Assembly: GCA_963664665.2 (NCBI GenBank)
Contig: CAXXMH010000004.1
Span: forward strand, 496,001-560,000
Direction: 5' to 3'
DNA from: Bin55 sp963664665
GTDB taxonomy: Bacteria; Pseudomonadota; Gammaproteobacteria; Pseudomonadales; Azotimanducaceae
DNA: 64,000 nt
Shown: positions 44,666 to 52,350 of the stretch, piece by piece
How positions within the stretch are numbered: the stretch's first letter is position 1
Layout of the letters: each line of letters starts with the position of its first letter
The notes under the pieces: generated by a model
The model's input: only the letters and a program-made list of their open reading frames with translations
Database searches by the model: none
What the model was told of the DNA's origin: nothing
Translations under genes and position numbers: made by a program

Positions 44666-45325
44666 ATGGCATTAACCGGGTTAGCACACGTATCAGGGCA
44701 ACAAGCGGTTGAAATCAATGGTGTTCTGCGAAACACCTACCTCATGCTTGGTTTGTCCATCGGCTTCGCTGCGCTCGTGTCGTTCGTCGCGATGGCACTG
44801 GGTCTCGGCATGATGAATTTCTTCATCTACCTGATCGGTTTCTTTGGTCTTTCGTTTGCGGTACAGAAAACCGCAGATTCAGGCTGGGGCTTGTTCTGGT
44901 CGTTCGTGTTTGCGGGCTTCCTTGGCCTCGCCATTGCCCCCATCCTTGGTGTCTACCTGGCTGTGCATCCATGGTTGGTAGTGCAAGCATTCGCCTTAAC
45001 ATCGGCAACATTCTTCGCCTTATCGGCGTATACGATCGTACGGCGAGAGGATTTCAGCTGGCTCGGTAGTTTTCTCACCGTTTCTTTCTTTGTCATACTC
45101 GGCATCATCGCATTGAGTTTCTTCATCCCCATGTCGCCATTTGTCATGCTTATCTCTATATTCATGATCGTGGTGGCTTGTGCATTGATCCTCTATCAAA
45201 CAAGCGCGATCGTGTTAGGCGGTGAACGAAATTACATTCTGGCAGCAAACCAACTGTTTGTCGGTTTCTACATCTTGTTTGTGAACATCCTTTCTTTACT
45301 CGGCATTTTTGGCGGGGATGACTAA
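44666..45325 (+). CDS. Bax inhibitor-1 / YccA family membrane protein
   Basis: A 219-residue protein with seven hydrophobic helices: NTYLMLGLSIGFAALVSFVAM, FGLSFAVQKTADSGWGLFWSF, and the C-terminal half with YQTSAIVLGGERNYILAANQLFVGFYILFVNI. This is the YccA pattern; E. coli YccA is a substrate and modulator of FtsH at the inner membrane. AGGAACTGG precedes the ATG. Confidence 0.9.
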   Translation: MALTGLAHVSGQQAVEINGVLRNTYLMLGLSIGFAALVSFVAMALGLGMMNFFIYLIGFFGLSFAVQKTADSGWGLFWSFVFAGFLGLAIAPILGVYLAVHPWLVVQAFALTSATFFALSAYTIVRREDFSWLGSFLTVSFFVILGIIALSFFIPMSPFVMLISIFMIVVACALILYQTSAIVLGGERNYILAANQLFVGFYILFVNILSLLGIFGGDD

Positions 45326-45394
45326 ACATTTTCTCGACGATAACTACGTCGAATTAGCCACACGTTAAGAAGTACCATCTTGCCGAAGTGAGTA

Positions 45395-45423
45395 AAACGG
45401 CCACCAATCGAAGGTGGCCGTTT
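45395..45423. terminator. Bidirectional intrinsic terminator
   Basis: An 11-bp perfect stem AAACGGCCACC / GGTGGCCGTTT with loop AATCGAA. It is flanked by A-rich sequence on the left and T-rich on the right, so it can end both the yccA-like gene (plus) and the VWA gene (minus), whose stop is at 45430. Confidence 0.85.
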
Positions 45424-45429
45424 CTTTAT

Positions 45430-47385
45430 CTAGAAGGTGAGCTTCCGATACGCGAACTGGAGCGCGTTTGGCAATTCCTCGGTGTCCTCGATTACCCAGT
45501 ATTGATCTTCGCGGCACATATGCCGCAGGTAGTCGTGACCTGATACATCCACGGTGATGCAGAACAGCTGAACCCCCTTTTCGTGAGCTTCGTGGACTGC
45601 TTTCGCGGTGTCCTGAATCCCGTACTCGTGGTCACTACGATCTGGACCATAGTCACTGTCTTGCGGGAATCCATCACTTATTACCAGTAACACCTTCAAT
45701 GAACTACCGGTCGTAAGTAGCTTGTGCGTCGCATGCCGAATCGCCGGTCCCATTCGCGTTGAGCGGAGGGGTTTCATCGCAGCGATGGCGTTCACCGCAC
45801 GACGATTAAGCGACTCATTGAATTCCTTGGCAATGTGGATTTCCACGCGATCGTGACTGTAGCCGGAGAATCCGTATACGCCATACAAGTCACCAAGGTT
45901 CTCAAGGGCGGTCGCTAACAGTAGCACGGATTCTTTTTGTACATCAATGATCTTGCGGGGCGTGTCAGTCTCGGTTTGATCCGGATCGAAATCGATTGCG
46001 CCGTGGAGATATGGGTCGTCGAAGGGATCCTCCTCATCTTCCGGCAGGTGTGGGGGATCGTCTAGAGTGATCGGATCATCTGTCGATGCGGACAGATCGA
46101 CAAGCAGGCAAGCGGCCACGTCGCGTTGCTTCTTCTCTGTGCGCACATATACGTGCTCGGTCGGAGACACGCTTGCATGCGTGTCCGCACGAGCCTCGAC
46201 GATGGCATTGAGATCCAATTCATCTCCATCCAGACTTCGCGGTACGCGACGCATCCCGACAGGTTTGACTTGCTCAAATCTCTTCCTAACTGCCGGAATT
46301 AGCGATTGAATGCGCTTCAGCAAATCGTTTGCTGATTCCTGAGGCGCGTGGTCTTCGCGTATCTCGTAGACGGAACACCACGCTTTCAACCATGTTTGGT
46401 GCAAGTAATCCCACTCATCGTATCGGAAGTGTGGACGATCAATGATTTGATGGCGTTCATAGGAGGAGAGCAGAGATTTCTCCATGTCAATTCGGCGCTG
46501 TAGTTGATCTCGCTCCTGCTTTAGTTCAACATCTGCTTCCCGCACGCTGCCGTCAAGCGCTTCTTCGCTCGCGGACTGCGAAGCTTCGACGTTCTCACCG
46601 ATCGTCATGGCTAGTAGTTCAGCGTCAAGATCATGCAGTTCCGCTTGCCAATCCTCAAGGCGAGCGGCACGCTGCAGCATGGGGAGCTCGATCTGTTCCT
46701 CGAATTCGGCTTGAGACGAGTTTGTCGTCGTTGATTCCATACCACTACAAAGCGCTTCATAACAGTCGACCGTTGCGATCGCTGTCGAATACACGGAGGA
46801 AGGCTCGTTCAAGATCGGCGTAACGAACGCTTGATGCGTGGAAGTCAACGAACCAGGTTGGTTTAGCGCCATATCTAATTCCATGATTTCGGCGTATGGC
46901 GATTGGGTTGGTACAAGCGTCGAGCTTAGTCGAAAGATCCTATATTGCTGCCGTATCCGTTGGGAGCCAGGAAACTCGGCGACCATTAAGTTGCCGACTC
47001 GGTATTCCTCTAGTATGTAGAAAAGGTAACTCGCTAATTCGGGCTTCGGGAAGCGCCGATAGAAAAGGTCTAGGTCAGGTGAGCGATGGGCAGCGGGTAG
47101 CGGTTGCGCGGCGAGATATGGAATCAGTTGTCTCGCGCGCTCAATAGAGAACGACAATGTGTCGTAACGACGAAACGCGAGCTGCTGCATAACAAGCCAG
47201 CGATACGCGTCCTGGTTAGCCTCTGGTTCGTCGAAATAGTCGAATTCCTGCGGCAGAAACAACTCGCAGAGATTTGAGCTGCTGATCGTGTGTCGTTGGT
47301 CGGCATAGTGAAAGATCGGGATGCGATTGGCCAAACCTTGTGTGAAGAGCGCAAGCGGGCGCTCGACTTCGCTGAGCCCAGTCAA
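45430..47385 (-). CDS. VWA-domain protein of the NorD/CbbO type
   Basis: A 651-residue protein with a C-terminal von Willebrand A domain. The MIDAS motif DLSAS lies in CLLVDLSASTDDP (about residue 435), with later KVLLVISDGFPQD and RSTRMGPAIRHATHKL. The large N-terminal part is charged and helical, as in NorD and CbbO. These proteins pair with MoxR-type ATPases (NorQ, CbbQ) to remodel or load metal into client enzymes. Its start overlaps the ATPase gene's stop (ATGA). No cytochrome NO reductase or Rubisco gene is nearby. Confidence 0.85.
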   Translation of the reverse strand: MTGLSEVERPLALFTQGLANRIPIFHYADQRHTISSSNLCELFLPQEFDYFDEPEANQDAYRWLVMQQLAFRRYDTLSFSIERARQLIPYLAAQPLPAAHRSPDLDLFYRRFPKPELASYLFYILEEYRVGNLMVAEFPGSQRIRQQYRIFRLSSTLVPTQSPYAEIMELDMALNQPGSLTSTHQAFVTPILNEPSSVYSTAIATVDCYEALCSGMESTTTNSSQAEFEEQIELPMLQRAARLEDWQAELHDLDAELLAMTIGENVEASQSASEEALDGSVREADVELKQERDQLQRRIDMEKSLLSSYERHQIIDRPHFRYDEWDYLHQTWLKAWCSVYEIREDHAPQESANDLLKRIQSLIPAVRKRFEQVKPVGMRRVPRSLDGDELDLNAIVEARADTHASVSPTEHVYVRTEKKQRDVAACLLVDLSASTDDPITLDDPPHLPEDEEDPFDDPYLHGAIDFDPDQTETDTPRKIIDVQKESVLLLATALENLGDLYGVYGFSGYSHDRVEIHIAKEFNESLNRRAVNAIAAMKPLRSTRMGPAIRHATHKLLTTGSSLKVLLVISDGFPQDSDYGPDRSDHEYGIQDTAKAVHEAHEKGVQLFCITVDVSGHDYLRHMCREDQYWVIEDTEELPNALQFAYRKLTF

Positions 47386-48206
47386 GGCCAGACTACGTCA
47401 ACGATATCGGCAATCGCTTGCTGGACCTCACGGTCATCTGACAGCGCATGTACCAATGCCGCATTGGCCGCCCGTCGTGGTGCGATACCTTGTCGCATGA
47501 GAGATCCTGCGTAGACAAGCAAACGCGTACTCACGCCCTCTTCAAATCCATGCTCACGAAGGTTGCGGATGTGGACACCGACCTTCGCAAGCGTCTTCGC
47601 GCTGTTCTCGTCTATGCCACTCTCAACTTGAATGATCTCCGCCTCGCGCTCCTCAGTCGGATAGTCGAATTCGAGACTCACAAACCGTTGCCGTGTACTC
47701 GGTTTTAGATCCTTGAGAATGCTTTGATAACGCGGGTTGTAGGAAATCACCAACAGGAAGTCAGAATGCGCTTCGAGTAATTCGTTCGTCTTGTCAATCG
47801 GCAGAATCCGGCGATGATCGGTGAGCGAGTGGATAAGAACGGTTGTGTCCTTACGTGCTTCGACAATCTCGTCTAGATAGCAGATCCCACCATGCCGAAC
47901 TGCGGAGGTAAGCGGTCCGTCCTGCCACGCGGTTGAGTCGTCGTGGAGGAGGTACCGCCCCATCAAATCTGTTGCGGAAAGATCCTCATGGCACGAAACG
48001 GTTGTGAGTGGTTGCTTGACTGGACTGCGAACCAGATTGTCATCACCGTAGATCCGCCAAGCCATGTGTTCGACGAAACGCGTTTTACCGCAACCTGTTG
48101 GACCTTTTAGCAGTACCGGTAATCGTTGCGAATAGGCTGCGAGGAAGACATCGATCTCATCACTGAGTGGCAGGTAGTACGGGGCTTCATCACCCGATGC
48201 AACCAC
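47382..48206 (-). CDS. MoxR-family AAA+ ATPase of the CbbQ/NirQ/NorQ type
   Basis: A 274-residue AAA+ ATPase. Walker A is G35PTGCGKT42, Walker B ICYLDE (about 109-114), and the C-terminal CbbQ_C-type segment runs to DIVDVVWP. It starts with GTG at 48206 in the sequence TAGTG, sharing one base with the stop of the upstream VOC gene, so all are tightly coupled. Known relatives act with a VWA partner on Rubisco or non-haem iron NO reductase. Confidence 0.9.
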   Translation of the reverse strand: MVASGDEAPYYLPLSDEIDVFLAAYSQRLPVLLKGPTGCGKTRFVEHMAWRIYGDDNLVRSPVKQPLTTVSCHEDLSATDLMGRYLLHDDSTAWQDGPLTSAVRHGGICYLDEIVEARKDTTVLIHSLTDHRRILPIDKTNELLEAHSDFLLVISYNPRYQSILKDLKPSTRQRFVSLEFDYPTEEREAEIIQVESGIDENSAKTLAKVGVHIRNLREHGFEEGVSTRLLVYAGSLMRQGIAPRRAANAALVHALSDDREVQQAIADIVDVVWP

Positions 48207-49069
48207 TACGGTACGAAAACGTCGCGACCGTGGCGATAGTTGCCGAATGTCTGCGACGCGTTGCGATTGACTAGATTGCGCCTACACATTGGGTGATGCA
48301 GACTGCGCACCTCGTGTTCAATCTCTGTGAGTTCCTCACCCGAGTCTGGGTCGACGATCGTCTGGAATCGGTATTGATGTTGATCGGACTCTTCGGTAAT
48401 TAAGTCTCGTTCTGCGAGAGCGTGATGAGGTCGAGAGAAATTTGATACATAGATTGCGATATGGTGGCCATCGTATTGGTCAATGTTCTCTTCGGTTTCA
48501 CGAAAGCGGAAGATCTGGTTGTAACCCATCGACACTTGAGCGTATGTACCAGTGTTGTCTTCGATTTTTTCCGCAGGAGAGTCGAAGATCTGTTCATAAA
48601 ACTTGACAATGCCGTCGCTTGAACCCGTTGGTACATGCATATCGGCATATGCGATTCCAAGCGCCATGCCGGTATCGTCTTCTGGCTGATGGACTCGTAT
48701 TGCGTTTCCCCAAGGGCAAGTTACATCGATGCAATCGTCAACCTCTTGCCAGGTGTATTCGGTCCCACCCATCCAACGCTCGATACCGTTCAATCTCCGC
48801 TTGAGATCGTCATGGTTTGGAATCGTGACCCCAATCGTGCCACGAAACTTTTGAGCGTCCTTTTTCGGTAAGTGGAACTGCTGTTCACCGACATTGATCC
48901 ACATATTGAAGGTACCAAAGTCGATGTAAGGATCCCGGGTGAACCCCAATCCGGTGACGTAAAAGAGAGCGGCAAGTTGCTGATCGGGGACGGTGAGATT
49001 GAAGTGTTCCATATTGAGGATGTTGCCAACATCCTCGACCGTTCGATCAAATTTACGTTCAGGTTTCAT
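48206..49069 (-). CDS. Two-domain VOC family protein
   Basis: A 287-residue protein with two vicinal-oxygen-chelate repeats. The first begins LNMEHFNLTVPDQQLAALFYVTGLGF and ends near WGNAIRVH; the second is MALGIAYADMHVPTGSSDGIVKFYEQIF to GHHIAIYV. This is the plan of extradiol-type or lyase VOC enzymes. AGGAGC lies 11 bp before ATG 49069. It directly precedes the MoxR/VWA pair, which could be its maturation machine. Substrate unknown. Confidence 0.85.
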   Translation of the reverse strand: MKPERKFDRTVEDVGNILNMEHFNLTVPDQQLAALFYVTGLGFTRDPYIDFGTFNMWINVGEQQFHLPKKDAQKFRGTIGVTIPNHDDLKRRLNGIERWMGGTEYTWQEVDDCIDVTCPWGNAIRVHQPEDDTGMALGIAYADMHVPTGSSDGIVKFYEQIFDSPAEKIEDNTGTYAQVSMGYNQIFRFRETEENIDQYDGHHIAIYVSNFSRPHHALAERDLITEESDQHQYRFQTIVDPDSGEELTEIEHEVRSLHHPMCRRNLVNRNASQTFGNYRHGRDVFVP

Positions 49070-49190
49070 GCTTGCTCGTTGCTCCTGGCGTTTTCACGTT
49101 CGTAGTCAGAAAGTCTTGTGTAGCGTCGGTATTCGCCGTGCGGATCGCGTGGCGTGGTATGTTACCGTTGAGTTTATATCGTTGAAGTGG

Positions 49191-49700
49191 TTACACGCGA
49201 CCGAATTCGACGTGTGCGCGCGGATTCGGCTTGAGATCGCCACGCTCTTTGATGAGACCGGTCGTGTAACTCCCCAGCTCTTCTCGACTAAGGTTCGGGT
49301 CCCAGGATTCTGCGAAGGGTTGAGTGGCATCCCAAGGCGTATCACAGAACACTTCGATTCCATTTCGTTCTGGGTCGTGGAAGTAGATCGACCACGTGTT
49401 TCCGTGCGTAATAGGCACGACCTTACCAACATCGTCGCGCGTAGAGAGGGCTTTGTAAAGCTCCTTGACCTCTTCTAATGAATCGATCCGAAACGCGAAG
49501 TGTCCAACACGCCTCGTCTCTGTACCTTGGTTAGCATCCTCTTTGAATGCGATCTGATGGTGTTCATCATCAAGCTGGGAAAGAAAGGCAACGCCGTCTG
49601 CTCGGTCGTTGACGTGAAAACCAAGGGCACTCGTGTAGAAATCCACCATCGCGTCGAGGTGCTTCACGTTGACGAATGCGTGTGACCAAGTCAAACTCAT
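49191..49700 (-). CDS. VOC family protein (extradiol dioxygenase-like)
   Basis: A 169-residue VOC protein. Candidate metal ligands are H7 (SHAFVNV), H67 (GHFAFRI) and E116 (GIEVFCD), the HHE set of type I extradiol dioxygenases and related enzymes. NGIEVFCDTPWDATQPFAESWDP at the C-terminus resembles catechol 2,3-dioxygenase-like proteins. It heads the minus-strand run VOC, VOC, ATPase, VWA, with a 121-bp gap to the next gene. Confidence 0.88.
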   Translation of the reverse strand: MSLTWSHAFVNVKHLDAMVDFYTSALGFHVNDRADGVAFLSQLDDEHHQIAFKEDANQGTETRRVGHFAFRIDSLEEVKELYKALSTRDDVGKVVPITHGNTWSIYFHDPERNGIEVFCDTPWDATQPFAESWDPNLSREELGSYTTGLIKERGDLKPNPRAHVEFGRV

Positions 49701-49812
49701 GGTTCTTGGATTAGATTACACAATGACAAGATTCTAATGCGTGAACGTTGACTGTTGCGGCGATTTGGAGCGCTTGCCTATCTTGAGTCCGCTCAATCCT
49801 TAATATGCAAAT

Positions 49813-50907
49813 ATGGCGGAAGAAAAACATTTTGAAGACGTTCTCCTGAGCGTCATTGAGCCTTTGCTGACAGGACTGCGAGTGTTCGAACGCAGTGCTC
49901 GATATCTTGCACCGGGCACTATGGAATCAATATGTGGTGAGCTGCTCGCGACGCGACAGACCCTACGACAGGCGTCAGGCGGCTTGCGTGAAACGGATTG
50001 GCTTCCGGAAGCGACGCCGATCCGCAATCTAGTTTCAGAGGCATATCGTCATGCGCTTCGTAGCTTAGAGTCGCTCGACGAAGTTGGAACTAACACCAAT
50101 GACATGATGCCGATATATCGTGTGCTAGGTGCACGCGCTAGAGTGTATGAAGCGCTTTTTCCGCTCGCATCTCATTTCAGTTTGATTCATCGATTTTTCT
50201 TAGATTCCCGAAGACAAGATCGAGCGAGGGTTAGCAGCACTGACAATGAGAGCGGCTCCGATTTACGAGGAGTTCACCACGTTGAGAATGACCGAAAACA
50301 GCGCGGTGGGTTTTCGTTTTACGTTCCAGAAACCTATGACGCTAATCGATCGTATCCAGTCGTTTTTGCATTGCACGGTGGGAGCGGTCATGGTTCAACT
50401 TTTCTATGGTCCTGGTTGCGGACCGCTCGTTCCGAAGAACTGATATTGGTGAGTCCAACTTCGGTGGGTGGTACCTGGGCGATCATGGGGCCAGACCAGG
50501 ACTCACCGAATCTTCATGGGATATTGGAGTCGATTCGCAATATCGTGAATGTAGATGCGAGCAGACTGTTGCTGACCGGAATGAGCGATGGCGGGACCTT
50601 TACGTACGTATCTGGGTGCACGGACGAATCCCCGTTCACACACTTATCGCCGTGCTCGGCGAGTTTTCATCCGCTACTGATCGAAATGATGTCAAAGGAA
50701 CGGCTGAATAACTTGCCTATCTGTATTACGCACGGCGTCTTGGATTGGATGTTTACCGTAGATATCGCGCAAACGGCGGAATATGCGTTCTCGGCAGCCG
50801 GCGCAGACGTGCTTTATCGCGAGATCAGGGATCTAGCACACACGTATCCAGAAGATTTGAATCCCGAATTAATCGATTGGTTTCTCAGTGACTACTCCCC
50901 ACCCTAA
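49813..50907 (+). CDS. Alpha/beta hydrolase (esterase-like), C-terminus formed by an IS end
   Basis: A 364-residue protein: about 130 residues of uncharacterised helical N-terminus, then an alpha/beta hydrolase with VVFALHGGSGHGSTF oxyanion region, nucleophile S258 in TGMSDGGTF, acid in GVLDWMFTVD and His in DLAHTYPED. This is like poly(3-hydroxybutyrate) depolymerase/phospholipase-type esterases. The last codons (TAC TCC CCA CCC TAA) are inside an IS200/IS605-type terminal hairpin (50897-50916), so the natural end has been replaced; the catalytic domain seems whole. Confidence 0.8.
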   Translation: MAEEKHFEDVLLSVIEPLLTGLRVFERSARYLAPGTMESICGELLATRQTLRQASGGLRETDWLPEATPIRNLVSEAYRHALRSLESLDEVGTNTNDMMPIYRVLGARARVYEALFPLASHFSLIHRFFLDSRRQDRARVSSTDNESGSDLRGVHHVENDRKQRGGFSFYVPETYDANRSYPVVFALHGGSGHGSTFLWSWLRTARSEELILVSPTSVGGTWAIMGPDQDSPNLHGILESIRNIVNVDASRLLLTGMSDGGTFTYVSGCTDESPFTHLSPCSASFHPLLIEMMSKERLNNLPICITHGVLDWMFTVDIAQTAEYAFSAAGADVLYREIRDLAHTYPEDLNPELIDWFLSDYSPP

Positions 50908-50916
50908 AGGATGGGG
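50897..50916 (-). repeat. IS200/IS605-type right-end hairpin
   Basis: CCCCACCC TAAA GGATGGGG: eight pairs with one mismatch. On the minus strand this is the usual hairpin just beyond tnpB in IS200/IS605 elements, and a tnpB fragment indeed lies 12 bp away. It overlaps the stop codon of the hydrolase. Confidence 0.7.
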
Positions 50917-50927
50917 CTTCTTGTTTC

Positions 50928-51185
50928 TCAGGCAGCAGCGGGCTGTGTGCGTGTCTTACGCGGGCCTCCACAAGCAGAGACGAATATTCCTTTCGACCTT
51001 AATTTCAGAATGCCTTGCTGATTGATGTTCAGCGTAGCGTTAATGCCCCGGTCATGCTCCGCGGCACAGGTCGGGCAAGTCAATTCACGTGCTGACATAG
51101 GGGTAGGCACTCCACTCTTGAGGCACTGTGGAAACGGTTTTGGCGAACGGGGGAAAACACAACAGAGGGTACATCCTGCGCCCAA
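50928..51185 (-). pseudogene. Remnant of tnpB (C-terminal fragment)
   Basis: The last about 55 residues are TnpB-like: ELTCPTCAAEHDRGINATLNI, then VSACGG, i.e. half of the zinc ribbon and the final RuvC segment. The normal catalytic Asp (DINAA) reads GINAT, so it is also inactivated by substitution. The upstream about 350 codons are gone; the neighbouring sequence is a toxin-antitoxin pair. Confidence 0.8.
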
Positions 51186-51187
51186 GG

Positions 51188-51523
51188 TCAGCCCGTATCG
51201 GCGGCGATGCGCAGCTTCCCGCCCTCGGTCGAACGCGAAGGACCGACGACTATGTCGATGTCGCGCCCGAGCACGTTCAGCAGGCGAAACAGGCGTTCCA
51301 AGGAGTACTCGCGGAAATCGCCTCTGAGTAGCCTCGAGATGTCGGGCTGAGTGAGCCCGAGCAGCCGTCCGGCCTCGGCCTGAGTGATGCCGCGCTGGCG
51401 TACCAGCGCGTCGATGCGCACGACCAGTTCGGCCTTCAGCAGGTGGGCGTCGGCCCCCGGCCGGTCGAGGTCCTCAAAGACGTTGCCGCTGCCCAGTTCA
51501 ATGTTCGAGTCGGATGGCGTCAT
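51188..51523 (-). CDS. XRE-family antitoxin (HigA-like)
   Basis: A 111-residue helix-turn-helix protein: VVRIDALVRQRGITQAEAGRLLGLTQPDISRLLRG is the HTH, and FREYSLERLFRLLNVLGRDIDIVV the family tail. GGAGG sits 8 bp before ATG 51523, inside the end of the toxin gene; longer starts have no support. It should neutralise the upstream toxin and repress the operon. Visibly more GC-rich than the surrounding genes. Confidence 0.88.
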   Translation of the reverse strand: MTPSDSNIELGSGNVFEDLDRPGADAHLLKAELVVRIDALVRQRGITQAEAGRLLGLTQPDISRLLRGDFREYSLERLFRLLNVLGRDIDIVVGPSRSTEGGKLRIAADTG

Positions 51524-51527
51524 GGTT

Positions 51528-51884
51528 CTATCCTCCACCTTGCTCATCGAGGTGATGCCGCTCGGCCACCCGCAGCCGACGCTGGACGAGGTCCAGTTCC
51601 TTCTTCGGCGTGGCGATGCCGCGTCGTGCTTTCTTCTGGAAGGAGTGCAAGACATACACGGCGGATTCGAGACGGACGGTGTAGACCGCCCGATACGCAT
51701 CGCCGTCGTGGCGCACGACCACCTCCAGAACGCCAGAGCCGAACCCCTTCAGGGGTTTGGCGTCGTGGTGGCGCAGCCCTAGCTGGGCTTGGTATATCGC
51801 GAAGCCGAAGCGATCTTGCACGGCGTCAGGAAACCGCTTCAGATCCACTTTGCTCGAACCGACCCATCGGACTTGCTTCAGCAT
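51528..51884 (-). CDS. HigB/RelE-type toxin (phage Gp49-like)
   Basis: A 118-residue toxin: VRWVGSSKVDLKRFPDAVQDRFGF, KPLKGFGSGVLEVVVRHDGDAYRAVYTV and AVYVLHSFQKKARRGIATPKKELDLV are the pattern of Gp49/HigB-like mRNA interferases. It precedes the antitoxin by 4 bp, the toxin-first order of HigBA. By eye GC-rich, suggesting transfer with the surrounding IS debris. Confidence 0.88.
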   Translation of the reverse strand: MLKQVRWVGSSKVDLKRFPDAVQDRFGFAIYQAQLGLRHHDAKPLKGFGSGVLEVVVRHDGDAYRAVYTVRLESAVYVLHSFQKKARRGIATPKKELDLVQRRLRVAERHHLDEQGGG

Positions 51885-52033
51885 GACATCGTTGACGTGG
51901 CAAATTATAGTGATTCCACCATATCTACGGAAATGCCCCGATGGCGGGGGTCTGGTCGGCGCTCAGTGTCACGACGAGTCGTCAAGATCAACGTGCGACC
52001 CCAAAGTCACGCTAACGTGGCTACGCCTCACAT

Positions 52034-52053
52034 CCCCGCACTGAATGGCGGGT
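52034..52053 (+). repeat. Solitary IS200/IS605-like end hairpin
   Basis: CCCGC ACTGAATG GCGGG followed by TTCTTACGGCG, the typical right-end sequence of IS605-group elements on the plus strand. No tnpB is attached, so this appears to be a leftover end. Confidence 0.55.
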
Positions 52054-52208
52054 TCTTACGGCGAGTCGGATAATGAAAGTTCGAGAGTAGACGTGCGTCA
52101 TGTGTTGGAATTCGGCGGCAACCGTTTGCTAATAGAAGCACGTTGCTTGGCTCGAAAGCGGCCAATATTATGAAATGAACTAACGTGCTCAATATTTGCG
52201 CTAAATTC

Positions 52209-52223
52209 AGCCGTTAAACGGCT
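52209..52223. promoter_or_regulatory. Palindromic operator candidate
   Basis: AGCCGT TAA ACGGCT, a perfect inverted repeat with 6-bp arms, 52 bp upstream of the second direct repeat and 66 bp before the -24 element. It could be bound by a dimeric regulator of the guanidine/urea operon. Confidence 0.4.
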
Positions 52224-52229
52224 AATTTC

Positions 52230-52275
52230 AGTGCAATATAGATTTGATGCGGTCATTTTGAGTGCAATCTAGATT
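52230..52275 (+). promoter_or_regulatory. Direct repeat upstream of the sigma-54 promoter
   Basis: AGTGCAATATAGATT at 52230-52244 and AGTGCAATCTAGATT at 52261-52275 differ at one position. They start 31 bp apart, about three helical turns, so bound proteins would face the same side. The second copy runs into the -24 element. Confidence 0.5.
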
Positions 52276-52290
52276 GGCATGGATATTGCT
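52275..52290 (+). promoter_or_regulatory. Sigma-54 (RpoN) promoter of the guanidine/urea operon
   Basis: TGGCATG GATA TTGCT fits the -24/-12 consensus TGGCACG-N4-TTGCW with one change and correct spacing. Transcription should begin near 52301, giving a leader of about 50 nt before GTG 52351. Nitrogen-limitation genes are classic sigma-54 targets. Confidence 0.68.
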
Positions 52291-52350
52291 TGGTATAGTC
52301 CATCGAAGGTGCGCTTGCACTTCCGCATCGTAATAGATAAGGACTTTCCC

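Noticed and set aside
52279..52350. N-terminal extension of the substrate-binding protein
   Set aside because: It begins inside the sigma-54 -24/-12 element and would precede a normal signal peptide by 24 residues.
52073..52350. Guanidine-I (ykkC) riboswitch
   Set aside because: I looked for the conserved blocks (AGGGTTCCG-like, ACGG, GGTCCGAGAG-like) and found only a weak GTTCGAGAG near 52079; no credible two-part motif. A covariance search would settle it.
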